Assembly (NCBI RefSeq): GCF_022848905.1
Contig: NZ_JAFIRA010000002.1
Location: 117,337-181,336 of the forward strand
Length of the DNA stretch: 64,000 nt
DNA from: Thermostichus vulcanus str. 'Rupite'
GTDB taxonomy: Bacteria; Cyanobacteriota; Cyanobacteriia; Thermostichales; Thermostichaceae
Direction of reading: 5' to 3'
The translations under genes were made by a program, and so were the position numbers. Below the pieces are notes generated by a model, which searched no databases, was not told the origin of the DNA, and saw only the letters and a program-made list of their open reading frames with translations. This document shows, one piece after another, positions 43,416-52,361 of this stretch. The first letter of the stretch is position 1; each line of letters starts with the position of its first letter.

Positions 43416-44366
43416 CTACACAGCTTCTGAGGCCTGAATGCTTTCTACCAAGGTGGGAGTCAGAAGCATCTGATAAAGCTGCCGCTGGTGTGCGGGGGTG
43501 AGGTTTCGCTGTTGGTGCAGTGGCCAGTCCTGCAGAGCCAGGGCTTGTTGGGCCTGTAAAATCGGTTTCAGATCTGATTGGGGATCCAAGTGCGCCTGCA
43601 AAACCTGTAAATCGTTAAAACGGCCCAGTTGATCCTGTAGGCTTTTCAAGCTTTCCAGCCATTCCTGAACATCAGTGCCGTAGAAGTTGGAGAAAAACTC
43701 CACCTGATAGCGCAGTCGCTTACCCGCTTTACGCAACTCATGCAACTGTTTGGTTTCGGATCCCTTGCAGGGAAGCGAGGGGATCCGCCATCCCGGTTGG
43801 AGGAGCCATTGGGCCAACAGTGGGGTGAGCAAATGGGGCAGGCTGTCTTGTAGAGGCAGTTGGGCTTGGGGAGTGTAGCGGGGTTGGGCTAGCCAGTGCT
43901 CGCAAGCCCCTTGGAATTCCAGAAAAGTGGGATCCTTCAAAAGGCGACGGGAACGGTCTTGGGCTTTGGCCCGCCGATGGGATAAGTCCGCCCTCAACTG
44001 TTCTAATTCCGCCTGTTGGGTTGGCGGGATCCCCCTCCAGCAGGGTTCTTGTAGGATCTCCAGCAGCACGTCCAGATCCCGTTGTTTGCCGAGGGCGCTG
44101 GCTAATTTTTGTATCCGTTTGAGCTGGAGGGGCTTAGGTAGCTTGAGGGATCCCTGAAAAACCTGCACCCAGGTGCCGACCCGCCGCAGCGCCACCCGAA
44201 TTTGATGGAGGGATTCGGCAGCCTCTTCATGATGGGCAATGACCCGCGCCACATGCTTTTGCAACCGTTGCCACTGCCGCTGCAAAAGGTGGTGGGCTTC
44301 TGAGGCTAGGGTAGGTGTAGATGGGGGCGAGAGCAGGATCTTCTGTTCGGCAGCAACTGTGTTCAT
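43416..44366 (-). CDS. CHAD domain protein
   Basis: A protein of 316 residues, all-helical and rich in His, Arg and Lys. HQIRVALRRVGTWVQVF, LASALGKQRDLDVLLE, LHELRKAGKRLRYQVEFFSN and LGRFNDLQVLQAHL are the conserved histidine/arginine helices of CHAD, a domain that binds polyphosphate. No CYTH/triphosphatase domain is fused. The start at 44366 (MNTVAAEQ) was chosen over 44411. Confidence 0.85.
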   Translation of the reverse strand: MNTVAAEQKILLSPPSTPTLASEAHHLLQRQWQRLQKHVARVIAHHEEAAESLHQIRVALRRVGTWVQVFQGSLKLPKPLQLKRIQKLASALGKQRDLDVLLEILQEPCWRGIPPTQQAELEQLRADLSHRRAKAQDRSRRLLKDPTFLEFQGACEHWLAQPRYTPQAQLPLQDSLPHLLTPLLAQWLLQPGWRIPSLPCKGSETKQLHELRKAGKRLRYQVEFFSNFYGTDVQEWLESLKSLQDQLGRFNDLQVLQAHLDPQSDLKPILQAQQALALQDWPLHQQRNLTPAHQRQLYQMLLTPTLVESIQASEAV

Positions 44367-44528
44367 CGATGAGGCGTCCTTCCAGAACCCAACAGCACTA
44401 ACTTCGGGCAACTAGCCTGTGGATTTGCACAACCTGGGAATTACCCAAGAGAGACTATCTTAACCGAACTTTAACCTTGAGGCTCGGGGCTGATGAAGCA
44501 GGGCTCTGGCAGTGGGTAGGGCAACTGT

Positions 44529-45227
44529 TCAACCCCTCCGTTGACCCTCCGGGTTCTGCGGAGCACAATACTCAGCCAAACGGCTCTTGACCACCGACCA
44601 AATGCGCTGGGCCACCTCTTGCGGGGATCCCTGGGCATCGATGCGCACAATCCGCTGGGGTTCTGTGGCAGCCAGCTCCTGAAAACCCTGGTATAGCCGT
44701 TGGTGGAAAGGCAGTTGTGCTTGTTCCATGCGGTCGGCAGAAGTGGACTGGAGGGCTCCTGCCTCGCTGAATCCAGCAGCTTGTCGGGAACGGGCCCGCC
44801 CCAACCCCACCTGCGGCGGCAAATCCAGCCAGAGAGTGAGGTGAGGCTGCAAGGTGCCGGTAGCCAATTGGTTCACCTGCCGAATCAGATCTAAGTCGAG
44901 GCCGCGCCCATAACCCTGATAGGCCAGTGTCGAGTCGGTGAAGCGGTCACAAACCACCACCTGCCCCGCCGCCAGAGCCGGCTGAATCCGGGTTTGCACA
45001 TGCTCCGCTCGATCCGCTGCATACAAGAGCAACTCCGCCAGGGGTGAGATGGGATCCCCATGCAGCAGTAAAGCTCGCAGTTCTTTGCCAAGAGGTGTAC
45101 CTCCCGGCTCACGGGTACACAGACAGGTGTACCCCTCCTGCTGCAGCCGCTCCGCCAAAAGAGCCTGTTGCGTGGTTTTGCCAGCTCCTTCTCCCCCCTC
45201 TAGAGTAATGAACACGCCCGACCGCAT
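44529..45227 (-). CDS. tmk: Thymidylate kinase
   Basis: A protein of 232 residues that phosphorylates dTMP to dTDP. P-loop FITLEGGEGAGKTTQ, TREPGGTPLGKELRALLL, the DR(F/Y) motif VVCDRFTDSTLAYQGYGRG and LTLWLDLPPQVGLGRA are the family motifs. The last residues (NPEGQRRG) look like an added tail. ATG at 45227 is preferred over TTG at 45242. It follows the Ser/Arg-rich protein gene by 11 bp. Confidence 0.92.
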   Translation of the reverse strand: MRSGVFITLEGGEGAGKTTQQALLAERLQQEGYTCLCTREPGGTPLGKELRALLLHGDPISPLAELLLYAADRAEHVQTRIQPALAAGQVVVCDRFTDSTLAYQGYGRGLDLDLIRQVNQLATGTLQPHLTLWLDLPPQVGLGRARSRQAAGFSEAGALQSTSADRMEQAQLPFHQRLYQGFQELAATEPQRIVRIDAQGSPQEVAQRIWSVVKSRLAEYCAPQNPEGQRRG

Positions 45228-45238
45228 CCGTAAATAAT

Positions 45239-46441
45239 TCAACGCAGGTTGAGCTGAGGCTGCAAATTAAAGGAGTGCCCCGGTACCATCACATACACAT
45301 CCGGGATATTGGTGGCCTCGAGACTTTGCAGGGCCAGCCCTTCGATGTTCGACCTAAGAGCGCTGTTAATAGTGCTTTCCAGTTGGGATAACACCTGGGC
45401 TTCATTACCTTGGTTGGCCAGAGCGGGAAATTGGTTGTAGATGGCCCTTGCCAAACCGCTGGCCAGGGGAAGCTCAATCAAGGTGAGATTGGAGCCACCC
45501 AACTGAGGACCTAGAGTGTCTGCACGCCCCCGAATGCCAAGGGCTTGCAGCGCATTAGCAGTCTGGCTAACCGGAATCGTACAGGTATCCATTTTGTAGA
45601 TGGGCACCGAAGCCATGGTCAAGGCGGAGACGCTAGTCAGCTCCACCACCGTAAATGAAGCCGTGCCGTTGTAGGCAAAGCAAAACTCCCGAAACGCCTC
45701 TGGTACATTGGCGGCTCGGATCGGGCGTTCATCATCGAAGCCCCCACTCTCTGCAAAGATGTTACGGATTGCAAAGCCACCAAAAAAGGCCAACAGCGCC
45801 ACCAGAGCCACCACTGTCAGACCCGAAGGAGAAAGCCCTCCACGGGAACCCCCGGATCCTGCCCCTGTGCCGAAGCCCCCCCCGTCAACATAGCTGGAGG
45901 TGTACCCTGAAGCAGCAGAACGGCTGTAGTCACTGCGGTATCTGGATTCCCTTCGATAGGGGTTGGCATAGGTAGAACGAGCGGATTCGGATCCCTCATA
46001 GGCCCGGCTGCTCGGAGCAGGGCGGCGAGGCACTAGAGCTTGCCCGGAACGACTGGGGCTGGAGCGTTCGGTGGATCGAGGGGATCCGGATCCCATCGCG
46101 GTTTCTCGGGGTTCGCGGCCAGCACGGGGGGAAAAAGATTCCGTCCCACTGGCGCGAGAGGACTCTGTCCCGCTGGTGCGACCAGAATCAAGCCAATCGT
46201 CCGCGGAACCGCCAGCAGATCCAGTACGGCGACCTTCAGAGAGCGGATCTTGATGTGGATCTCGATCCGGTAGAGGGGGCGGGGTGCGACGGCCCTCCCC
46301 AGGAGTGAAGCCATCCCCACGGGAATAGGAAGGGGGACGCATCGCTCCCTCTCTTGTGGAATCGGACTTTCGTTCCTCTTCCCGATTGCCTGACGGCAGA
46401 TTCGGATCCCGAGTGGAATCTTGATCCCCAGCAAAGGTCAT
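45239..46441 (-). CDS. Membrane protein with long Arg/Ser/Gly-rich disordered N-terminus
   Basis: A protein of 400 residues, not recognised. Residues 1-200 are almost entirely Ser, Arg, Gly, Pro, Glu and Asp, with recurring RTSGTESSRASGTESFS and RRESRYRSDYSR patches; they must be disordered and cytoplasmic. One membrane helix (about 208-230, LTVVALVALLAFFGGFAIRNIF) leads to a C-terminal extracytoplasmic domain of about 170 residues (YNGTASFTVVELTSVSALTM, FNLQPQLNL). The gene is 11 bp upstream of tmk, so probably co-transcribed. Confidence 0.7.
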   Translation of the reverse strand: MTFAGDQDSTRDPNLPSGNREEERKSDSTREGAMRPPSYSRGDGFTPGEGRRTPPPLPDRDPHQDPLSEGRRTGSAGGSADDWLDSGRTSGTESSRASGTESFSPRAGREPRETAMGSGSPRSTERSSPSRSGQALVPRRPAPSSRAYEGSESARSTYANPYRRESRYRSDYSRSAASGYTSSYVDGGGFGTGAGSGGSRGGLSPSGLTVVALVALLAFFGGFAIRNIFAESGGFDDERPIRAANVPEAFREFCFAYNGTASFTVVELTSVSALTMASVPIYKMDTCTIPVSQTANALQALGIRGRADTLGPQLGGSNLTLIELPLASGLARAIYNQFPALANQGNEAQVLSQLESTINSALRSNIEGLALQSLEATNIPDVYVMVPGHSFNLQPQLNLR

Positions 46442-46492
46442 CCTCTAAGCTCCCAACGCAAAACGGGTATCCACATAAACCCTGCCTACAAC

Positions 46493-47086
46493 CTAGCCCA
46501 GACTGGCCCCCAAAATAAGCAACTGCTCCTTCAAAGCCCGTAAGGCTTGTCCGCGATGGCCCATTTCCTCTTTTTGGGCCGGGCTCATTTCCGCGAAGGT
46601 CAACCCCAACTCAGGCACCCAAAACAGCGGGTCGTAACCAAACCCTCCCTGTCCCCGTGGCTCGGTCAAGATCTGCCCCTGACACACCCCCTCCACCAAA
46701 GCGCGTACCTGCCCCTGCGGATCCACCAGCGCCACTGCACAGTGAAAGGTAGCTTCGCGGTGGGGGATCCCGTCCATTTCCTTGAGCAATCGTGCAACCC
46801 GGGCAGCATCAGTAGGAGCATAACGAGCAGAATGGATCCCGGGAGCACCCTTGAGAGCCACTACCGATAAACCTGAGTCATCGGCAATGGTCCATTCCCC
46901 TAGAGCTTTCGCCACCGTTGTTGCTTTAAGCAGGGCATTTTCCGCAAAAGTGGCTCCCGTTTCTTCCACCTCCAACTCCGCCGGTTTAAGGCGCAACTCC
47001 CACCCAGAAGCGCAGGCTTGAAAAAAAGCATTGAACTCCCGCAATTTGCCGGGGCTGCTGCTGGCCAAAATCAGAGGACGAGGCAT
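46493..47086 (-). CDS. rdgB: Non-canonical purine NTP pyrophosphatase (RdgB/HAM1)
   Basis: A protein of 197 residues that hydrolyses dITP/XTP to keep deaminated bases out of DNA. LILASSSPGKLREFNAFF, ETGATFAENALLKATTVAKA, TIADDSGLSVVALKGAPGIH, SARYAP and GQGGFGYDPLFWVPELG are conserved. ATG at 47086 (MPRPLILA) is preferred to TTG at 47101. Confidence 0.93.
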   Translation of the reverse strand: MPRPLILASSSPGKLREFNAFFQACASGWELRLKPAELEVEETGATFAENALLKATTVAKALGEWTIADDSGLSVVALKGAPGIHSARYAPTDAARVARLLKEMDGIPHREATFHCAVALVDPQGQVRALVEGVCQGQILTEPRGQGGFGYDPLFWVPELGLTFAEMSPAQKEEMGHRGQALRALKEQLLILGASLG

Positions 47087-47138
47087 GGGATCCGGAGCCA
47101 AACCAAAGGCTGCATCTGGCGTATCTTAGCGAAGATTG

Positions 47139-47804
47139 TCAATGGATCTCGAGCACCATATTGTGTAAGGCGGCATTGACCACAAGGGTAGGGCCACAGC
47201 GCTCAACTTTACCGCCATCCCAATGCATGTGTCCGCACAGGTAGTAGCGAGGTTGGAGTTGATCTAAGAGTGGACGCAGCGTTGGCATACGGCGGTGGTA
47301 CCACTTACCCGCTTCATCCAAAAGTCCCCGGGGCGGAGCATGGGTAATCAGCAGGTCAATCGGGTAGGGGGGTCGCTCAAAAAGAGTTAGCAGCTCTTGT
47401 AAATGGCTAGAGGTGAGTTGCCAGCCCCAGCCACAGGGAGGAGTCCAGGGTACAGCCAAAACCCGTAACCCTATCCATTCAAAACAGCAGGACTCCGTGA
47501 TGGCTCGCCCACACATTCCGGCCAAAGGCATCAGAACGGAAGCAGTCGGGTCATGGTTGCCCGGCAGGAAAAGCCAGGGCTTCTTGAGCCGATCCACAGC
47601 CTTTAGAAAGGATTGTAGGTGCTCAACTTCCGCTCGGGCGGCTGGATGGAACCCCTGAGTTGCTTTACGAGAGGGTTTTCCAGCTTTCGAGCAAAAATCG
47701 CCACAGTTAATGTAAGCATCGACCTGGGGCAAATGGGCCAGCGCCTGCTGAATCAGCTTGGGGCTGCCGTGGTAGTCGGATCCAAGAAGAAGTCTGATCC
47801 CCAT
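47139..47804 (-). CDS. Metallophosphoesterase
   Basis: A protein of 221 residues of the calcineurin-like superfamily: LLLGSDYHGS (D-x-H), YINCGDFCSKAG (GD), LFLPGNHDP (GNHD), LLITHAPPRG and YLCGHMHWDGG (GHxH). It binds two metals; the substrate is unknown. The start at 47804 places the first metal motif at residue 8; the frame is open to 47867. Confidence 0.88.
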   Translation of the reverse strand: MGIRLLLGSDYHGSPKLIQQALAHLPQVDAYINCGDFCSKAGKPSRKATQGFHPAARAEVEHLQSFLKAVDRLKKPWLFLPGNHDPTASVLMPLAGMCGRAITESCCFEWIGLRVLAVPWTPPCGWGWQLTSSHLQELLTLFERPPYPIDLLITHAPPRGLLDEAGKWYHRRMPTLRPLLDQLQPRYYLCGHMHWDGGKVERCGPTLVVNAALHNMVLEIH

Positions 47805-48301
47805 GTCACTGAGTTGAGTGCAACCAAGCTGCGGTATGAGCCGTACTACGGAACAGCTTATGCACACTTTGAGTGCAAAGCTTTGAGCACAAAATGAGTG
47901 GTTGGCTGGGTTCTAGGAAAATGTCAGCCAACCAACTTGTGGCTAACAGGAACCGACAGCACTACCAGTAATGTAACTCAATGTAAATGTAACTCGATGT
48001 AACTTACAGCCCTTTGACGCTTCTTAGTTGCACCTTCGTGACAGCGGTGCGGAGCATTAAAGGGCTGTATCTTTAGACTATCTGCTTAGACTATCTGCCT
48101 CAGCAAAAAACCATAACCCTAGCCAGAGCATTATTCAAAGCTCCGTAAAACCACTATGGGCATTTCCCCTGAGAGAAAATTGCTTCTCTCGATCGAGTCC
48201 CGATGAAAAATACGTGATCTTCCGATGGTGGACAAAACCCATTTCAAGCATTCTAGAATTACTGTCTTGATAAATCCTTTTTCTATCCTTGCGAGGTTAA
48301 G
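47805..48301. other. Intergenic region with repeat R3 and a small hairpin
   Basis: A stretch of 497 bp. It contains the degenerate direct repeat ATGTAACTC / ATGTAAATGTAACTC (47960-48003), MITE-like copy R3 (48004-48070), and a 7-bp stem GAGAGAA-AATTGC-TTCTCTC at about 48172-48191, 110 bp upstream of the next start. No RNA gene is recognised. Confidence 0.45.
48004..48070 (+). repeat. MITE-like interspersed repeat, short copy R3
   Basis: A block of 67 bp from TTACAGCCCTTTGACG to TTAAAGGGCTGTAT: the ends are near-perfect inverted repeats and almost all interior sequence of the longer copies is missing (only a GGTGCGGAGCAT-like motif remains). Confidence 0.65.
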
Positions 48302-48502
48302 ATGTCCATTCACGAGATCATTCAAGAGGTTTTCCAATCCTCAATTTTAACGTTGCAACAGGAGTCGGCCATCAATCAAATCCTCTTGGAGCGGACTTAC
48401 AACCCATCTGATCTGGATGCTCTAGACGAACTGATAGAGGCGATTGTACGTAAGGAGATCCAAACCTCATCTGACCATTACGGAACTCACGTAGCTGCCT
48501 GA
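48302..48502 (+). CDS. Small conserved cyanobacterial-type hypothetical protein
   Basis: A protein of 66 residues: SIHEIIQEVFQSSILTLQQE, then INQILLERTYNPSDLDALDE and LIEAIVRKEIQ. This resembles a family of small helical cyanobacterial proteins with the pattern 'L....L..L....Y...DLDAL..L..A...G.I'. A GCGAGG ribosome site lies about 6-11 bases upstream of ATG. No function is known. It is flanked on both sides by MITE-like repeats. Confidence 0.7.
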   Translation: MSIHEIIQEVFQSSILTLQQESAINQILLERTYNPSDLDALDELIEAIVRKEIQTSSDHYGTHVAA

Positions 48503-48635
48503 AAGCATCCAAAAAGTATCCAATGGGAATGCTTTTATCACAGGTGGCATATCTTCACATCCATCAAAGACCTTGACTGGGTCGATCAACGCTGCACGGT
48601 CTACAGTCTGTGGCTAGGTGGCGAGAAATCTCCGC

Positions 48636-48765
48636 TTACAGCCCTTTCACGGGTTTGCTACAATAACAGTAATTTCCATAATCGCTTTCAAAAGGGCTAG
48701 AGTGCTCCACGCTGCTGGCACGAAAGGGATCGACCCCGTGCTAGGTGACTAGCGAAAGGGCTGTA
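48636..48765 (+). repeat. MITE-like interspersed repeat, copy R4
   Basis: A block of 130 bp bounded by TTACAGCCCTTTCACGGG and GCGAAAGGGCTGTA. The interior has GTTTGCTACAATAACAG (compare GTTTTCTACAACAATG in R1), GAGTGCTCCACGC and CCCCGTGCTAGGTGACTAGC (shared with R6 as CACCTAGCACGGGG in the other sense). Confidence 0.65.
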
Positions 48766-48847
48766 GGGCAATCCCCGCAACTGGAGATCCCTTCTACCTA
48801 CACCCACTCTTGTCAAGCCAGGCCAGGTTCTGCTAGCCAAAAAAGTA

Positions 48848-48992
48848 TTACAGCCCTTTGCACCCAGGGCACGCTAGCCCGTAAGTCTCCGACGGGCCTT
48901 CCTTTACTGCAGGGGTGGCGCAGCCTGCTGTAGACATTTAGGCATTGTTGCCACGCAGTCGCGTAAGTGTTGCGGGGCGTTGAAGAGCTGTA
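48848..48992 (+). repeat. MITE-like interspersed repeat, copy R5
   Basis: A block of 145 bp starting TTACAGCCCTTTGCACCC and continuing AGGGCACGCTAGCCCG, as in R1 (minus strand) and R6. The right end is degenerate (GAAGAGCTGTA). Confidence 0.6.
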
Positions 48993-49037
48993 GACTAACG
49001 TTGCAAGTTCGATCAAGCTGGATGTTGGAGGAGTGAT

Positions 49038-50108
49038 ATGCGCATTGCTCAGATCGCCCCTTTGCATGAAAGTGTGCCCCCCAAGTTTTACGGTGGCACT
49101 GAGCGAGTGGTCTCCTGGCTAACGGAAGAACTGGTGCGCCGCGGGCACGAGGTAACCTTGTTTGCCAGCGGAGATTCTCAAACGCAAGCGCAGTTGATCC
49201 CTTTTCGAGACCAGGCACTGCGACTGGATAAAAATGCCATCGATACGGTGGCTCCCCATATCTTGATGGTGGAAAAGGTGTTTCAAAAGGCAGATCAGTT
49301 TGATCTGATCCATGGTCATATCGACTACTACCCCTATGCTTTGGCTCGTCGCCATCCCGAAGTTGCCTTTGTAACCACTCTGCACGGGCGGTTGGATATC
49401 CCGGAGTTACAACCCCTCTACAGCGAATTCAGCGACATTCCCCTGGTTTCGATTTCTAATGCCCAGCGCAACCCTTTGCCTCAAGCGCGTTGGGCTGGAA
49501 CGGTTTACCATGGCTTGCCCTTGGATCTGCATCCCTTTTATCCTGAGCAGGGGAATTACCTAGCCTTTTTAGGACGAGTATCGCCGGAAAAGGGTCTTGA
49601 TACGGCTATTGAAATTGCCACCCAAGCGGGTATGCCCCTTAAAGCCTCTATCAAAATTGACCAGGTGGATCGTCAATATTACGAGTCCTACATTTACCCC
49701 ATGATTCGGGATAATCCTCAGGTGGAGCTGTTGGGGGAGATTAACGAGCAGGAGAAAAGTGAGTTTCTGGGCAAGGCCTATGCGGTGCTGTTTCCCATTC
49801 GTTGGCCCGAACCCTTTGGCTTGGTGATGATTGAATCTATGGCCTGCGGTACTCCGGTTATTGCCACCCGCTTTGGCTCGGTGCCAGAGGTGATGGTGCA
49901 TGGGGAAACGGGCTTTATCGTGGATTCGGTACCGGAGGCGGTGGAAGCTGTTTCTAAGGTGGGATCCCTGAGTCGACAAAGGGTACGGCAGGTGTTTGAA
50001 GAGCGCTTTAGTGTGGCCCGCATGGTGAGTGACTACGAGACCATCTATGCTCAGTTGCTGGAAAGCCGAGGGACTACCCCAGCCCAAGCCAAGATGACAG
50101 CGGCCTGA
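49038..50108 (+). CDS. Glycosyltransferase family 4
   Basis: A protein of 356 residues with two Rossmann-like halves: MRIAQIAPLHESVPPKFYGG TERVV at the N-terminus, LVRRGHEVTLFASGDS, and in the C-half YLAFLGRVSPEKGLDTAI plus the EX7E motif in EPFGLVMIESMACGTPVIA. The donor and acceptor are unknown. The ribosome site GGAGGAG precedes ATG. The stop is 14 bp before a glycogen-debranching-like gene; this pair is common in bacteria and points to storage-glucan or compatible-solute metabolism (inference). Confidence 0.88.
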   Translation: MRIAQIAPLHESVPPKFYGGTERVVSWLTEELVRRGHEVTLFASGDSQTQAQLIPFRDQALRLDKNAIDTVAPHILMVEKVFQKADQFDLIHGHIDYYPYALARRHPEVAFVTTLHGRLDIPELQPLYSEFSDIPLVSISNAQRNPLPQARWAGTVYHGLPLDLHPFYPEQGNYLAFLGRVSPEKGLDTAIEIATQAGMPLKASIKIDQVDRQYYESYIYPMIRDNPQVELLGEINEQEKSEFLGKAYAVLFPIRWPEPFGLVMIESMACGTPVIATRFGSVPEVMVHGETGFIVDSVPEAVEAVSKVGSLSRQRVRQVFEERFSVARMVSDYETIYAQLLESRGTTPAQAKMTAA

Positions 50109-50122
50109 ATGAGGATGGAGAG

Positions 50123-52288
50123 ATGCCAGAAGATATCATCCAAATTCAGGAGCAATACTACATCCGGGCCAGTGTCTCCCTCGCAGAAACCCGCTCCCAT
50201 GTGCTCAAGCACGACAATTGTTTTGCGGTATTTGATCGGCTAGGGAACATGCGACCCCTAGGGATCCGGGATCACGGCTTGTTCCGGGATGACACCCGCT
50301 TTTTGTCGCGGCTGGTGCTGGACTTGGAGGGAAAGCAGTTTTTGCTGCTTAGCTCGGAGGTGCGGGAGGACAAAGATGTTTTGGCGGTGGATTTGACCAA
50401 TCCCGAATTCACCACTTCTGAAGGGCAGTTCATCGGACAGGATACCCTACACATTTTGCGCACCACTTTTTTGTGGAAAAATACTGCCTACGAGCGGATC
50501 CGGGTTCACAACTATGGTTCTGAGGCCTTTCGGGTGCCCATTACTCTTAGGTTTGAGGCGGACTTTGCTGATATTTTCGAGGTGCGTGGGATCCGGCGCA
50601 GCCAACGGGGAGAGTACCTTCCTCCGCGGGTGAGTGCAGATGCGGTGATCCTCAGCTATCGGGGGTTGGATGGGGTGGAGCGCCAGACCCATTTGCGGTT
50701 TTCGCCAGTACCGACGGTGATGGGCAAAGACTGGGTACGGTGGTGGGTGCCTCTGCAACCTCAGGAGGAGCGGGATCTGTGGCTGACGGTGGTCTGTAGC
50801 TATGCAGGGGAGGAGTGGGGATCCCTTGACTATGAGGGGGCCCTGCAGTTGGAGCGGGAGCAGCGGCAGTCGATTCGAGGGCAAGCCGCCCAGATCGATA
50901 CTGGCAATGCCCAATTCAACGACTGGCTCAATGCCTCGCGGGATGATCTGGTGATGATGCTCACCCAGACTCCTCATGGGCTGTATCCCTACGCAGGGGT
51001 GCCTTGGTTTAGCACGGTCTTTGGGCGGGATGCTCTGATTACGGCTCTGGCCACCCTCTGGTGGTACCCCGATATTGCACGGGGCGTACTGCTCCACTTG
51101 GCCGCGCAACAGGCGCAGGAGGAGGATCCCAGTCGGGATGCTGAGCCGGGTAAAATCCTGCACGAGCAACGCCGCTGCGAGATGGCCAAAACCGGTGAGA
51201 TCCCCTTCGGACAGTATTACGGCAGTATTGACTCAACTCCTCTGTTTGTGGTTCTGGCAGGCCGGTATATCCAGCGCAGCGGTGACCACGCCTTTCTCCA
51301 GCAGTTATGGCCCCACATCAAAGCAGCTTTGACTTGGATGGATACCTACGGGGATCCCGATGGGGATGGCTTTGTGGAGTACGTGCGTAAGGCCCACAGG
51401 GGGTTGCGCAACCAGGGCTGGAAGGATTCCGACGACTCAATTTTTTATCCGGATGGATCCCTGGCAGAACCCCCTCTTGCGTTGTGTGAGGTTCAGGGTT
51501 ATGTCTACGAGGCCAAGAGGCTGGCTGCCGATATGGCTGAGGCTCTGGGCAATGCTGAGGAAGCTGACCGGCTGCGGCAACAAGCCAGGACTCTGCAGGA
51601 GCAGTTTCTGAAGCACTTTTGGTGTGAAGAGTTGCGGGGCTATGCCCTGGCCTTGGATGGGGAGAAAAAACCCTGCCGCGTGCGCAGCTCCAACATGGGC
51701 CACTGCCTGTTTTCGGGGATTGCGGATCCAGCCCATGCGGCCTGCATTGCCGAGCAGATGATGCAACCGGATTTTTTCACCGGCTGGGGGATCCGCACCG
51801 TACCGGAGGGAGAAGGCCGCTTCAACCCCATGGCCTACCACAATGGCTCCATTTGGCCCCACGACAATGCTCTGATTGCGGCGGGGTTGGCCCGTTATGG
51901 CTACAAGACAGAGGCGATGCGGGTGTTAACGGGTCTGTTTGATGCGACGCAGTTTTTGGAGCTGAAACGCTTGCCAGAACTCTTCTGCGGTTTTACCCGC
52001 CGGCAACGGGAGGGTCCCACACTTTATCCCGTAGCCTGTCTACCCCAAGCCTGGGCCTCTGCCAGTGTGTTTTTGCTGTTGCAAGCCTGCCTGGGTTTGG
52101 AGATCGATGGCCAGCACCAGCGGGTCAGCCTCACCCGGCCCATCCTCCCCCTGTGGCTACCCCATGTGACGCTCCGTCACATTGCTGTGGGAGAGGGATC
52201 CCTCGACCTTGGCCTTTATCTACAAGCCGATGGGGTGGGAATCAATGTCCTGGGCCATCTGGGGAATGTGGAGGTCGTGGTGAAATGA
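50123..52288 (+). CDS. Amylo-alpha-1,6-glucosidase-like (glycogen debranching) enzyme
   Basis: A protein of 721 residues. The N-terminal GDE_N-type domain (LKHDNCFAVFDRLGNMRPLG, GLFRDDTRFLSRL) is followed by an (alpha/alpha)6 barrel with YAGVPWFSTVFGRDALITAL, GQYYGSIDSTPLFVVLAGRY, FNPMAYHNGSIWPHDNALIA and ELFCGF. The acidic residues in GRDALI and IWPHDN fit a glucoamylase-type active site. It probably trims alpha-1,6 branches or short alpha-glucans. It is co-transcribed with the GT4 gene upstream. Confidence 0.87.
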   Translation: MPEDIIQIQEQYYIRASVSLAETRSHVLKHDNCFAVFDRLGNMRPLGIRDHGLFRDDTRFLSRLVLDLEGKQFLLLSSEVREDKDVLAVDLTNPEFTTSEGQFIGQDTLHILRTTFLWKNTAYERIRVHNYGSEAFRVPITLRFEADFADIFEVRGIRRSQRGEYLPPRVSADAVILSYRGLDGVERQTHLRFSPVPTVMGKDWVRWWVPLQPQEERDLWLTVVCSYAGEEWGSLDYEGALQLEREQRQSIRGQAAQIDTGNAQFNDWLNASRDDLVMMLTQTPHGLYPYAGVPWFSTVFGRDALITALATLWWYPDIARGVLLHLAAQQAQEEDPSRDAEPGKILHEQRRCEMAKTGEIPFGQYYGSIDSTPLFVVLAGRYIQRSGDHAFLQQLWPHIKAALTWMDTYGDPDGDGFVEYVRKAHRGLRNQGWKDSDDSIFYPDGSLAEPPLALCEVQGYVYEAKRLAADMAEALGNAEEADRLRQQARTLQEQFLKHFWCEELRGYALALDGEKKPCRVRSSNMGHCLFSGIADPAHAACIAEQMMQPDFFTGWGIRTVPEGEGRFNPMAYHNGSIWPHDNALIAAGLARYGYKTEAMRVLTGLFDATQFLELKRLPELFCGFTRRQREGPTLYPVACLPQAWASASVFLLLQACLGLEIDGQHQRVSLTRPILPLWLPHVTLRHIAVGEGSLDLGLYLQADGVGINVLGHLGNVEVVVK

Positions 52289-52361
52289 GAGGTCAAACCT
52301 TGACAGCCCAAGCCGCCGCTTCAGGCACTTAGGGGTTATCGCTCAAGGGAAGATGTCTTAC

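Larger units (their letters stand above)
48503..49037. other. Intergenic region with repeats R4 and R5
   Basis: A stretch of 535 bp mostly made of two MITE-like copies (48636-48765 and 48848-48992). The remaining unique sequence near 48993-49037 holds the ribosome site GGAGGAG for the GT4 gene. No other gene is seen. Confidence 0.5.

Noticed and set aside
44529..44600. Fragment of the MITE-like repeat captured in the tmk 3' end
   Set aside because: GAACCCGGAGGGTCAACGG resembles an interior block of R2, but the match is short and no repeat ends are seen.
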